In this document: piece by piece, positions 1-7,280 of the stretch | Layout: every line of letters begins with the position of its first letter | Position numbering within the stretch: position 1 is the first letter of the stretch | Source of the DNA: Bacteroidaceae bacterium | GTDB taxonomy: Bacteria > Bacteroidota > Bacteroidia > Bacteroidales > Bacteroidaceae | DNA length: 64,000 nucleotides | Reading direction: 5' to 3' | Assembly: GCA_017503065.1 (NCBI GenBank) | Contig: JAFVTT010000034.1 | Location: forward strand, 1-64,000 | The notes under the pieces: model-generated | Seen by the model: only the letters and a program-made list of their open reading frames with translations | What the model was told of the DNA's origin: nothing | The model's database searches: none | Position numbers and translations under genes: made by a program

Positions 1-1
1 A

Positions 2-154
2 CTGGAACCAGAGAACCCCGACTTCTACATCTCCCGCGCCCTGCTCTACAAGGACTTCCACAAGAAATCCCTCGCCACTGCCGACTTCCGCAAAGCCGTG
101 GACCTGGGCGCCTCCGCCCAAGAGTGCGCCTCCATGATGTTAGAGGCGGAGTAG
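2..154 (+). CDS. C-terminal end of a TPR-like protein (partial)
   Basis: The window opens inside a reading frame that runs to a TAG at 152-154. The visible 50 residues include FYISRALLYKDFHKKSLA followed by DFRKAVDLGAS, which has the alternating small/aromatic pattern of a tetratricopeptide helix pair. The start and the rest of the protein lie outside the window, so no specific function can be given. The frame is GC-rich with strong codon bias, like the conserved genes here, which supports a real gene end. Confidence 0.6.
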   Translation: MEPENPDFYISRALLYKDFHKKSLATADFRKAVDLGASAQECASMMLEAE

Positions 155-195
155 AGGACAGATTACAGATGACAGATGACAACATTAACCTGTAG

Positions 196-291
196 GGACA
201 CGGCATGCCATCTGTAATCTGTCCTCTGCCCTCTGCCTTCTGCCTTCTCATCTGTACTCTGTCCTCTGTCCTCTGCCCTCTGTCCTCTGAC
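196..291. repeat. Truncated palindrome plus CTCTGYC-type simple repeat
   Basis: A half copy of the GGACACGGCATGCC palindrome (196-209) is followed by about 80 bp of degenerate 7-nt units of the CTCTGTC/CTCTGCC type. The left neighbour ends at 154 and no coding is seen before the promoter near 344, so this stretch appears to be repeat-filled spacer. Confidence 0.6.
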
Positions 292-343
292 ACGCTCATA
301 ATCACATTATTTACAAATAAGAAAGAATAATTTGTGCTTTCTC

Positions 344-373
344 TTTGTGTTTGCGTAACTTTTTATAACTTTG
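344..373 (+). promoter_or_regulatory. Bacteroidetes-type promoter upstream of the 646 gene
   Basis: TAACTTTG at 366-373 fits the TAnnTTTG -7 box, and TTTG at 344-347 sits 18 nt upstream as a -33 element. Transcription would begin near 380, leaving an untranslated leader of about 265 nt before the ATG at 646. Confidence 0.6.
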
Positions 374-418
374 CGCCGCAGATTGTAGGGTAAAAAGACT
401 AATAACATGCTGACAAAC

Positions 419-580
419 ATCCAAAACACCATGAAAATAACCGCCAACTTCCTTGGTGGTTTGGATTATTTTGTTAGCAAGCATATAATAATAGGTACGC
501 GCGAGGAAGATTCTCGTGCCTATCCTTATCATAGCCTCTCGGTTTGGAAAGAGTGACAGCTCTTTCCAAACCGAGAGGCT
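419..580 (+). promoter_or_regulatory. Structured 5' leader with competing hairpins
   Basis: Three hairpins can be drawn between the promoter and the gene at 646. A 12-bp stem (one mismatch) pairs 419-430 with 455-466. A second stem lies around 491-523. A perfect 21-bp stem pairs 533-553 with 560-580 across a 6-nt loop. The octamer GGTTTGGA occurs at 458-465 and at 541-548, and both copies can pair with TCCAAACC at 565-572, so mutually exclusive folds are possible. No U-run follows the last stem, so it does not look like an ordinary intrinsic terminator. No known riboswitch class was recognised. Confidence 0.45.
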
Positions 581-645
581 TGTCATGTTATAGAATATAA
601 ACTTTAACCAATAACTAATCTATTAACAATTTAACTTAATCTATT

Positions 646-3102
646 ATGAGAAAAATCACTTCTCTTTTAATTTTGCTCTGCGTGTTCGTGGGAACGGCAT
701 GGGCACAAACAAACTATGATGGTATTTATACCCTTCAGGTGGATGTAAATCAGCAACGTGGTTATGTCGTAGCAGGCGAAGGATATCTTGAATATCCAGT
801 TATGAGTGATATTACTCTTAATCCCTACCAAGGTAACAGCGTCAACGCAATTGAAAATGGCAAGAATTGGTATATAACTGCTTTTGGGAGCGGATACGCT
901 TTCTATAATGTTGCCGTTAATAAGTTCCTTGTGGGTACTGGTAGTGAGATTAACTTTGGGAACGAACCTTATCAGTGGAATATATCTGCCAATGGTAACT
1001 ACTTAAATATTCAAGATGCCACCCATACTGCAAAGTATTTGTCTGGTGGTTGTTCACGTACGGCAGAAGACCGCCCTGTAGCATATGATACCAATAATGA
1101 TGATGGTGGTGCAAAGTACACAATTACTGAAGTTGAAAATGGTAAAGCAGATTTTGCTGATGCTATAGCGGCAGCAAATGCTATTTTGGCAAATTATGCA
1201 ACAGTAACAGTAAAGTATGTATTTACTTATAATGGAGTAGAGAAATTAGATGCTCAGGAAACAGTATGTATAATAGGTGAGTCATATCCTGAGATTACTG
1301 CATCTTTACCCTTTGGCGTTTCTGCTTCTATACCGGGGGGATCAGTAACCAGCGACGGTGCTGTTGACGGTGTTAAGACTGTTGAAATCGCTCTTAGCGT
1401 AAATCTTCCCTTCGTTCCTGCTACTGACAATACTTCCATTGAGCACTGGTATTATCTCTCAATTAATGGAAATAAACTAATTGACTATGTAGAAGGTCAG
1501 GATGCTATTGATTTGAATGTGACCAGTGTTCCGTCTACCGTTGATGGTCGTGACGCATGTACTTGGGCATTTGTTGGTAACCCATTCGATGGCTATAAGT
1601 TGTACAACAAGAAGGCTGGTTCAACTATGATTCTTTCTTCAAGTACTAATATAGATGGTAATGGTGCAACGACTTTTCCAATCTTGATAGAAGAAACAGC
1701 AGTACCTGATGGGAACAATACACTTTGGTTCGCCACCGCGAGTACGCATCAGACAAATGGTTTCTTCTTGGCTCAGAAAGGTTATGATTCCAATAAGATG
1801 AACGTCCGTGATAATAAACTTGCTTATTGGACTGGAGGTGCAGACAATGGTTCAACCTTCACCGTTTCAGAGCGTGATTTAACCGGTGTTACAGAACTTC
1901 AGGCATTGATTGATCAGGTAAATGCTGCTAAGGTAAATTATGTTGCAGGCACTACAGTAGGTTACCTTACCCAGGCAAGTTTGGATGCGGTTGCACAAGC
2001 AGTAACAGATGCAGAAGCTTACCTTGCTAGTGGTTCTGTAACAGCAGAAATGTGTGCAGACCACCAGAGTGCTATCAGTGATGCCATTGCTGCTCTTGAA
2101 ACCATACAGCCAGAGGAAGGCAAGTTCTATAATATAGTAAGTTCTTGTACGGATGACCATCGTGCAGGTCAGCAGGTTTATGTGAACAATTCTGGAGCTA
2201 TGCATTTTGCAAATGCAGGGCATGCTTTGGCTTCATCTATGGGACATGTATTCCAGTTTGTTCCTGGTGCTGATGGTAAGTTTAAGATTTACAATGTAGA
2301 GCGTGGCGTTTATATGCAGTCTGTTGGTACTGCTACAGAGACAAATGTCAATAATGCCAAGTTGGTTACCATTACCAATATGGGTAAAGACAATATAGTT
2401 TCCATTAAGCCTGACGGACAGAATCAGATGCATGCTCAGGATGCACAATCTAAGATAGTTGGATGGAATAATAATTCTTATACTAACGGTTCTGCATGGA
2501 AGATAGTTGAGGTTGCCGATATTAATGATGTTTCTCACCCCGTAACAATCACTGATGCAGAGTGGGCTACTTTGGTTCTCGGTTGCAATACCACTATCCC
2601 CGCTGGCGTTACGGCTTATGCAGTATCTGCTGTAGGTGACGACTATGCAAATCTTGCTGAGGTAACTGGTACTATTCCTGCCAACGAGGCTGTGTTGCTG
2701 AATGCCGAGGCCGGAACTTATGAGTTCAAGTACGCTGCAGAGTCAACTCCTGTTGAAAACGAGTTGGTTGGTACAGTATTCGATACCAACGTGGAAGCCA
2801 ATGCTTATGTTCTCTCTGCACAGGGCGAACCAGCAGTCGTAGGTTTCTATAAGGCTACTTTGAATCTGGAGGAGAACACCAAGTTCAAGAACAATGCTTT
2901 CAAGGCATACCTGCCTGCCACAGCAGGTGGTGAGGCCCGCTTCCTCGTATTCAACTTCGGTGATGACAATGCAACCGCTATAGAGAACATCCAGGGTGCA
3001 GAGAACGCAACCAATGCAGTTGTCTATGACTTGGCTGGTCGTCGCGTACAGAACGCACAGAAGGGCATCTTCATCGTGAACGGCAAGAAGGTTGTGAAGT
3101 AA
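646..3102 (+). CDS. Large secreted protein with T9SS-like C-terminal tail
   Basis: This 818-residue protein begins with a classical signal peptide (hydrophobic LLILLCVFVG, ending AWA-Q), so it is exported. Residues about 20-140 and 525-640 look like ricin-type beta-trefoil or glycan-binding modules (KFYNIVSS...VFQFVPG...YNVERGVYM pattern). Residues about 430-500 are Ala-rich helices resembling FIVAR or other small three-helix modules. The last 40 residues contain VYDLAGRRVQ and end GIFIVNGKKVVK, a pattern common at the C-termini of Prevotella proteins sorted by the type IX system. PorT, encoded at 62585-63289, is a T9SS-associated family. No catalytic motif was found, so adhesion or glycan binding is an inference. 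The gene is more AT-rich than the housekeeping genes. Confidence 0.7.
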   Translation: MRKITSLLILLCVFVGTAWAQTNYDGIYTLQVDVNQQRGYVVAGEGYLEYPVMSDITLNPYQGNSVNAIENGKNWYITAFGSGYAFYNVAVNKFLVGTGSEINFGNEPYQWNISANGNYLNIQDATHTAKYLSGGCSRTAEDRPVAYDTNNDDGGAKYTITEVENGKADFADAIAAANAILANYATVTVKYVFTYNGVEKLDAQETVCIIGESYPEITASLPFGVSASIPGGSVTSDGAVDGVKTVEIALSVNLPFVPATDNTSIEHWYYLSINGNKLIDYVEGQDAIDLNVTSVPSTVDGRDACTWAFVGNPFDGYKLYNKKAGSTMILSSSTNIDGNGATTFPILIEETAVPDGNNTLWFATASTHQTNGFFLAQKGYDSNKMNVRDNKLAYWTGGADNGSTFTVSERDLTGVTELQALIDQVNAAKVNYVAGTTVGYLTQASLDAVAQAVTDAEAYLASGSVTAEMCADHQSAISDAIAALETIQPEEGKFYNIVSSCTDDHRAGQQVYVNNSGAMHFANAGHALASSMGHVFQFVPGADGKFKIYNVERGVYMQSVGTATETNVNNAKLVTITNMGKDNIVSIKPDGQNQMHAQDAQSKIVGWNNNSYTNGSAWKIVEVADINDVSHPVTITDAEWATLVLGCNTTIPAGVTAYAVSAVGDDYANLAEVTGTIPANEAVLLNAEAGTYEFKYAAESTPVENELVGTVFDTNVEANAYVLSAQGEPAVVGFYKATLNLEENTKFKNNAFKAYLPATAGGEARFLVFNFGDDNATAIENIQGAENATNAVVYDLAGRRVQNAQKGIFIVNGKKVVK

Positions 3103-3267
3103 GGCAATGTTAGCAAAGTTAAGGCTATTAAGTAATAGTTTAATATAGTTTTAGTTTTAGTTTATAGTGGGGCTTCGGCTCCCTGTCCAACCCCTGCTCC
3201 TTTGCCGTGAGGTACGGGACGGGGAGGATGGGCTAAATAAAGTAAAACCATAAGAAAAAGAAAGATT

Positions 3268-3453
3268 ATGAAAAAGACATATATCACTCCCTCAGTGGAG
3301 ACAATAAAGGTAAGTGCCGTGAACATGCTGGCTGCAAGTCTGCAGGTATTCAGCGATGATGCAGATGCAGTAAATACTTCTGAGTCAGGTGTCCAGCTCG
3401 GCCGTGAGGACAATGGTCCTTCTGCTCCCGGCATTTGGGACAGCGAATGGTAA
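3268..3453 (+). CDS. Short 'MKKTYITP' family peptide
   Basis: This 61-residue protein starts MKKTYITPSVETIKV and continues through a short hydrophobic stretch (VNMLAASLQV) to an acidic C-terminal half ending GIWDSEW. The MKK-Y-x-x-P opening and a following Leu/Ala/Ser patch are a recurring pattern in small Prevotella and Bacteroides proteins of unknown role, often next to secreted-protein genes, as here. There is no classical signal peptide or lipobox. It lies 165 bp after the large secreted protein and just before a strong terminator at 3517-3562, so both may share a transcript. A precursor-peptide role is possible but unproven. Confidence 0.6.
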   Translation: MKKTYITPSVETIKVSAVNMLAASLQVFSDDADAVNTSESGVQLGREDNGPSAPGIWDSEW

Positions 3454-3473
3454 GCAATAGACTGGCACCGTAG

Positions 3474-3493
3474 GGACGCTGCGTGCAGCGTCC
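3474..3493. repeat. GGACGCTGC/GCAGCGTCC dispersed inverted repeat
   Basis: Nine-bp inverted arms with a 2-bp centre, preceded by TA-G. Near-identical copies lie at 48506-48525 and 48771-48790. It is a sequence variant of the GGACACGGCATGCCGTGTCC palindrome found elsewhere in the window. Confidence 0.75.
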
Positions 3494-3516
3494 GCACCGT
3501 CTCTCGTATAATATTC

Positions 3517-3562
3517 AGAGCTTGGGGCAAAGAGGATTTTCATCCCCTTTGCCCCAAGCTCT
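3517..3562 (+). terminator. Rho-independent terminator-like hairpin
   Basis: AGAGCTTGGGGCAAAG (3517-3532) pairs perfectly with 3547-3562 and is followed by TTCTTTAT. It probably ends the transcript of the secreted protein and the small peptide. Confidence 0.75.
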
Positions 3563-3641
3563 TTCTTTATCTCCCCTTTCTGAGACAACGTTATGACGGT
3601 TACCTCTCCTGTCCCAATTAACAAAATTAAATATAGAATAC

Positions 3642-3672
3642 TTGCAGGTTTGTCTTAAAGTTCATATATTTG
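3642..3672 (+). promoter_or_regulatory. Promoter for the microgene/DUF2335 pair
   Basis: TATATTTG at 3665-3672 fits TAnnTTTG. TTGC at 3642-3645 sits 19 nt upstream, the expected -33 spacing. The first ATG downstream is at 3698. Confidence 0.55.
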
Positions 3673-3697
3673 CATTGCTATTTAATGTGGGTTTATT

Positions 3698-3859
3698 ATG
3701 AGAGTAGTATTTGATAGCATATTATATTTCTTTGGTGTAGGTTCCAATCCATTGTCTTTTGATGTAAAGGACGATACGGAGTCTATGCGTTCTGATTGGG
3801 AAAAAGTTGGTTCAGATATACGTAAGGCCATAACACTTTATGAAGCAGAAATCAGATAA
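3698..3859 (+). CDS. 53-residue microprotein upstream of DUF2335
   Basis: An ATG at 3698 opens a 53-codon frame (MRVVFDSILYFFGVGSNP...) ending TAA at 3857-3859. It overlaps the start of the DUF2335 gene (ATG at 3840) by 20 nt in a different frame, an arrangement typical of translational coupling. The N-terminal third is hydrophobic and aromatic. The remainder is charged (KDDTESMRSDWEKVG) and probably helical. A matched promoter lies directly upstream. The family was not recognised. The coupling suggests it acts with the membrane protein that follows. Confidence 0.6.
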   Translation: MRVVFDSILYFFGVGSNPLSFDVKDDTESMRSDWEKVGSDIRKAITLYEAEIR

Positions 3860-4217
3860 AATAGAAGCGCGTATAACTACCGTTCAACAATATTCCGGTC
3901 CGTTGCCGCATCCAAATGATTTAATAAGATATAATGATGCAGTACCAAATGCAGCGGAAAGGATTATTGCCATGGCAGAAAGTGAAATGCAACATAGGCA
4001 TAAGCAGGAAGAAGTATTGTTGAGGAACCGTGTTCGTGTTACATATTTATCAATATTTTTTTCTTTTGTCAGTGTATTGTGCTTGTCCGGATTAGTGGGT
4101 TTCGCATTATATATAGGTGCATCAGGTGCTGCTATAGGTGTAGCTATAGGTGCTATAGCTTCTGTTGCGGGGATTTTTATGTATGCTAAAACTAACCAGG
4201 CAAAGAAGGGTGAATAA
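3840..4217 (+). CDS. DUF2335 family membrane protein
   Basis: This 125-residue protein has the features of DUF2335: a cytoplasmic N-terminus with SGPLPHPNDLIRYNDAVPNAAERI, then AMAESEMQHRHKQEE, then two predicted membrane helices (about 70-92, and Gly/Ala/Ile-rich 93-116) and a short basic tail. The biochemical role of the family is not established. These genes occur scattered in accessory regions, often phage-related. Here the gene overlaps a 53-codon microgene and has its own promoter, so the pair forms a compact two-gene unit. A toxin-antitoxin or defence function is conceivable but is not shown by the sequence. Confidence 0.75.
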   Translation: MKQKSDKIEARITTVQQYSGPLPHPNDLIRYNDAVPNAAERIIAMAESEMQHRHKQEEVLLRNRVRVTYLSIFFSFVSVLCLSGLVGFALYIGASGAAIGVAIGAIASVAGIFMYAKTNQAKKGE

Positions 4218-4255
4218 TAAAGACTAAACGAACATCAAATAGTTGATTTCATACA

Positions 4256-4291
4256 AAGCGCCGTGGAACAAAGATGTGTTTCATGGCGCTT
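4256..4291 (+). terminator. Hairpin downstream of the DUF2335 gene
   Basis: A 14-nt arm at 4256-4269 pairs with 4278-4291, allowing two G-U pairs. It lies 39 nt after the DUF2335 stop. There is no strong U-tract, so it may be a weak or Rho-assisted terminator. Confidence 0.45.
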
Positions 4292-4321
4292 GTTGTGAAG
4301 AGCCTGCATATCAGATGGTAC

Positions 4322-4390
4322 AAAAAAAAGAAGGTTGTCATCACGACAACCAATCTTTCGTTAACCTTAAATCTAATACCATGAAAAACA
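4322..4390 (-). ncRNA. Candidate free-standing small RNA (about 70 nt)
   Basis: On the minus strand a complete -33/-7 promoter is followed within about 75 nt by an intrinsic terminator: GGTTGTC stem (4333-4339 with 4345-4351), then TTC and a run of eight T. The short transcript between them has no long frame. One 13-codon frame (ATGGTATTAGATTTAAGG...) ends inside the terminator stem, so a micropeptide or leader peptide cannot be excluded. The sequence matches none of tRNA, 5S, SRP or tmRNA as far as can be judged by eye. The compact promoter-transcript-terminator layout is the main evidence. Confidence 0.55.
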
Positions 4391-4395
4391 CGATG

Positions 4396-4425
4396 CAAAG
4401 GTACGGCTTTTTCCGAGACCTGCAA
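4396..4425 (-). promoter_or_regulatory. Promoter of the candidate small RNA
   Basis: Read on the minus strand, TTG (4425-4423), a 19-nt spacer and TACCTTTG (4403-4396) match the Bacteroidetes promoter consensus. No protein gene lies downstream until after the terminator near 4322. Confidence 0.7.
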
Positions 4426-4540
4426 TAGTAAGGGCGAACTTTTTGCCCGTACTCCGTGTTTTATTGATTTATGTCAATTTGTTTTAGGAATACCCGATGC
4501 AAATGGGACTTTAGCTTGTTTCACGCATAGATTGGCATGA

Positions 4541-5030
4541 TATGATATATATATATATGGAACTCTGCGTTCTTTGCGCTCTCTGTGTGGAATAGGGAAA
4601 GAATCTGTGCTTTTTTTCACGCAGAGGCCGCAGATTACGCGGAGATTTTCGGTGCTGTTTGCGCTGTCGCTGGATTAGTCGCAAGCTTTGCTACGACAGA
4701 GGCCGCAGAGGCAGGCATGACAGGTTCTATGCTTTTTTCACGCAGAGGTCGCACATTACGTGGAGATATTCGGTACTGTCTTTGTTGTTGCGGTACTTGG
4801 CTATGTTCTGCGTTCTTTGCGCTCTCTGCGTGGAATAGGGAACGAATCTGTGCTTTTTTCACGCAGAGGTCGCAGATTACACGGAGATATTCGGTAATGT
4901 CTTTGTTATTGCGTTACTTGGCAATGTTCTGCGTTCTTCGTCGTAGCGAAGCTTGCGACTAATCCAGCGTTAGCGTAATATCCAAGGAATCTCTGCGTTC
5001 TTTGCGCTCTCTGCGTGAAAAAGGGCCTGT
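4541..5030. repeat. Left block of CACGCAGAG/CTCTGCGTG dispersed repeats
   Basis: About 490 bp consist of imperfect units built from TTTTTCACGCAGAGNNCGCAGATTA..., CGGAGATATTCGGT, and CTCTGCGTTCTTTGCGCTCTCTGCGTG. Unit ends are inverted (CACGCAGAG against CTCTGCGTG). A GCTGGATTAGTCGCAAGCTTTGCTACGA segment at about 4670-4698 recurs inverted at about 4939-4970. Open frames here (for example 4585-4962) are repeat translations, not genes. The same units reappear at 5536-5905 on the other side of the 5063-5443 gene. Confidence 0.85.
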
Positions 5031-5062
5031 GGGCTTTGTGTTTATTTCTTGCAAGAACCGGT

Positions 5063-5443
5063 TTAATATTTGTTGACTATTCGTTTGATCCCGTCCTTGA
5101 GGTTTTCTGTGTTGAAGTTGATTAGAATGCCAACACGTTTATCTGTTAGCCTCAGATAGGTTAACAACTGCTTGTGGTGCAGAGGTTTCAAGTCTTCTAC
5201 TGATTTTAGTTCCACAATAAGTGTGTTGTCTACAAGAACGTCAAGTCTGAGGCCATTTCCAAGATTAGTTCCTTTGTAGTTTATCTCTATCTCAACTTGT
5301 GTCTTTACGGGGATGCCATTTAGTGTCAGTTCGTGAACAAGTGCCTGTTCGTAAATATTTTCAAAGAGACCAGGCCCCAATGTCTTATGCACTTCCATTG
5401 CACATCCAATAACCTTGTAGGATAGTTCGTCTATTTGATTCAT
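5063..5443 (-). CDS. GxxExxY family protein (PD-(D/E)XK nuclease-like)
   Basis: This 126-residue protein matches the GxxExxY family: GPGLFENIYEQAL near residues 23-35 supplies the name motif, an LRLDVLVDNTLIVELKS stretch provides D...E-x-K of a PD-(D/E)XK fold, and LINFN lies near the C-terminus. Length is typical of the family (about 125). Members are predicted small nucleases of unproven function. The gene is flanked on both sides by the same CACGCAGAG/CTCTGCGTG repeat, and its base composition is lower in GC than the conserved genes nearby. This suggests it travels with, or helped spread, the repeat. The start at MNQIDELSYKVIG fits the family N-terminus. Confidence 0.85.
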   Translation of the reverse strand: MNQIDELSYKVIGCAMEVHKTLGPGLFENIYEQALVHELTLNGIPVKTQVEIEINYKGTNLGNGLRLDVLVDNTLIVELKSVEDLKPLHHKQLLTYLRLTDKRVGILINFNTENLKDGIKRIVNKY

Positions 5444-5535
5444 GTTGCATTAGTGTTGAATGCTGGAACAAAGTTAAAAAATGAAGAATGTTTCTGCCAA
5501 TTCTCTTGTTTTGTGTGAGGAAGGTGGGTATATTT

Positions 5536-5905
5536 TTTCACGCAGAGGCTGGCATGATATGATATATATTGAACTCTGCGTTCTTTGCGCTCTCTGTGTG
5601 GAATAGGGAAAGGTTCTGTGCTTTGTTTCACGCAGAGACCGCAGATTACGCGGAGATATTCAGTGCTGTCTTTCTTATTGCGGTACTTGGCTATGTTCTG
5701 CGTTCTTTGCGCTCTCTGCGTGGAATTGGGAAGGGCTCTGTGCTTTTTTTCACGCAGAGGCCGCAGATTACGCGGAGATTTTGGTACTGTTTGCGCTGTC
5801 GCTGGATTAGTCGCAAGCTTTGCTACGACAGAGATCGCAGAGGCTGGCATGATTTGATATATATGTGGAATTCTGCGTTCTTTGCGTTCTCTGCGTGAAA
5901 AAGGA
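5536..5905. repeat. Right block of CACGCAGAG/CTCTGCGTG dispersed repeats
   Basis: Roughly 370 bp of the same units as at 4541-5030, including the GGCATGATATGATATATAT linker, two CACGCAGAG...GCGGAGAT units and a terminal CTCTGCGTGAAAAAG. Together the two blocks bracket the nuclease-like gene. No credible gene is seen within. Confidence 0.85.
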
Positions 5906-5953
5906 GTGTTGTGTTGTCGTTATGTTGGCAGATTACATGAAGATGTTTTGGGT

Positions 5954-6430
5954 TTATCCCTCTATCAGCACGGTGGCATAGGCGGAGATGCCTTCCTCGC
6001 GGCCGGTGAAGCCGAGTTTTTCCGTGGTGGTGGCCTTGATGCTGATGTCGTCCGCGTCTATGCCCATACATTCGGCCAGACATTCCTGCATGGAGGGGAT
6101 GTGGGCCTTCAGTTTCGGGCGCTCGGCACAGATGGTGGCGTCTATGTTGCCTACGCGGTATCCCTTGGTGGCAATGATTTCCACGGTACGGCGCAGGAGA
6201 ATCTTGCTGTCTATGTTCTTGAACTCTGCACCGGTGTCGGGGAAGTGGTAACCGATGTCGCGCATGTTGGCGGCGCCAAGCAGGGCATCGCAGATGGCAT
6301 GTATGAGCACATCGGCATCACTGTGGCCCAGAAGGCCCTTGGTGTGCTCCAGGCGGATGCCTCCAAGCCAGAGGTCGCGGCCTTCTACAAGTTGGTGTAC
6401 GTCGAATCCGAATCCTACTCTGATTTTCAT
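5954..6430 (-). CDS. ispF: 2-C-methyl-D-erythritol 2,4-cyclodiphosphate synthase
   Basis: The 158-residue protein has the IspF signature throughout. GFGFDVHQL at residues 6-14 gives the metal-binding Asp and His, LGHSDADVLIHAICDALLGA gives the HSDAD motif and metal His, and GYHFPD and KATTTEKLGFTGR are also present. IspF makes MEcPP from CDP-ME-2-phosphate in the MEP isoprenoid pathway. Length is normal for a trimeric single-domain enzyme. It lies 67 nt downstream of the BRCT protein gene on the same strand with a 9-bp repeat array between them. The pathway gene dxr is at 31686-32831. Confidence 0.97.
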   Translation of the reverse strand: MKIRVGFGFDVHQLVEGRDLWLGGIRLEHTKGLLGHSDADVLIHAICDALLGAANMRDIGYHFPDTGAEFKNIDSKILLRRTVEIIATKGYRVGNIDATICAERPKLKAHIPSMQECLAECMGIDADDISIKATTTEKLGFTGREEGISAYATVLIEG

Positions 6431-6457
6431 TGTTGATGGTTTTGGGTTTTTTAAAAG

Positions 6458-6502
6458 GTCCTTAGAGTCTTTAAGGTCTTTAGGGTCCTTAGGGTCCTTA
6501 GG
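6458..6502. repeat. Five 9-bp tandem units GTCYTTARG
   Basis: Five contiguous nonamers of the form GTC[CT]TTA[AG][GA]. The array contains the stop codon of the BRCT gene (TAA on the minus strand, 6500-6498) and fills much of the gap before ispF. A four-unit array of the same sequence lies at 9961-9996. Confidence 0.85.
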
Positions 6503-7247
6503 GGATTATTAGGGATGAGAGGGTGGGGTCGGGGAACTGTTGTGCCCGATGCTGGAGATATGCCAGCAGGTCCTCCAGGATGATGAAGGGGAGGTTGAAC
6601 TGTGTGGCACGGCTGGAGTTGTAGTAGTCCTCTACGGCCTGGCAGATGTTTCGTGGCATGTCCTTGGGGATGAGGATGCAATCCGTGTCGTCCGCCATCC
6701 CGGTATTGGCATAGGCGCCGAGGCAACCGAGGGCTTGTGCCAGTGTGGGCATGGTGTCCATGATGGAGGTGTGGACGAATATTTCCTTGTTGTAGAGGAC
6801 ATCGGGGGCATTCAGCGCCAGGGGTGAAGTCTGTCGTGTGTTCTTCAGTCCGCTTATCTCGGGAGCGGCCCAATGGAGATGCTCCTGTGTCAGGTACAGT
6901 TCCTTGGGCATGTCCTCCGGCACCTGATAGGCCGAGTATTCTCCATGCTGTATGCGTTGCAGGTCCTCTGCCGTAAGGTGGCGGATGTTGTAACCGTCGT
7001 GCACGTAGAGGCGCCAGTAGTTGATGACCTCGGGGTCGGGGTTCTCGCCGACAAGCAGGAAGTGCGTGTTGCGTTGCAGTTTGTCATAGCGCACTTCGGC
7101 CGCACCAAGTTTCAGCAAGGTGCTGCGGAGAGTCTGGCGGCTCTGTGGAAAGGTGCCTGTTGCCACCACCTTGCGTCCGAGGAACGGGCATGGGAGAGTG
7201 GGGGCGGCATCGAAGTCGTCAAAGAGGGAAAGTTGCTCTGCTTGCAT
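6498..7247 (-). CDS. BRCT-domain protein with N-terminal clamp-binding-like motif
   Basis: In this 249-residue protein, residues 20-100 form a BRCT-like module: LGRKVVATGTF, then LRSTLLKLGAAEVRYDKLQRNTHFLLVGENP. The N-terminus is MQAEQLSLFDDF, in which QLSLF matches the QL[SD]LF consensus that docks proteins onto the DNA polymerase sliding clamp. The C-terminal 150 residues contain NPSxxIPKD-like text (DCILIPKDMPRNICQAVEDYY) and are otherwise unrecognised. BRCT domains in bacteria accompany ligase or exonuclease functions. No nuclease or ligase domain is seen here, so a clamp-associated repair accessory is an inference. A TACTTTTG -7 box at 7280-7273 places the start at 7247. Confidence 0.65.
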   Translation of the reverse strand: MQAEQLSLFDDFDAAPTLPCPFLGRKVVATGTFPQSRQTLRSTLLKLGAAEVRYDKLQRNTHFLLVGENPDPEVINYWRLYVHDGYNIRHLTAEDLQRIQHGEYSAYQVPEDMPKELYLTQEHLHWAAPEISGLKNTRQTSPLALNAPDVLYNKEIFVHTSIMDTMPTLAQALGCLGAYANTGMADDTDCILIPKDMPRNICQAVEDYYNSSRATQFNLPFIILEDLLAYLQHRAQQFPDPTLSSLIIP

Positions 7248-7272
7248 GTGTCGGGTATGATGAGTGTCAGTG

Positions 7273-7280
7273 CAAAAGTA
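7273..7280 (-). promoter_or_regulatory. -7 box for the BRCT gene
   Basis: TACTTTTG on the minus strand fits TAnnTTTG, about 26 nt upstream of the ATG at 7247. No clear -33 element was found. Confidence 0.45.

Noticed and set aside
311..586. 91-codon minus-strand frame upstream of the first secreted protein gene
   Set aside because: It lies across the plus-strand promoter and hairpins, has no recognisable domain, and its composition follows the inverted repeats.
4243..4428. Plus-strand frame over the small RNA locus
   Set aside because: It begins at a non-ATG codon and simply reads through a terminator, the small RNA and its promoter on the opposite strand.
4585..4962. Open frames within the CACGCAGAG repeat block
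   Set aside because: They are translations of repeat units. The same peptides recur in several frames and at 5569-5898.
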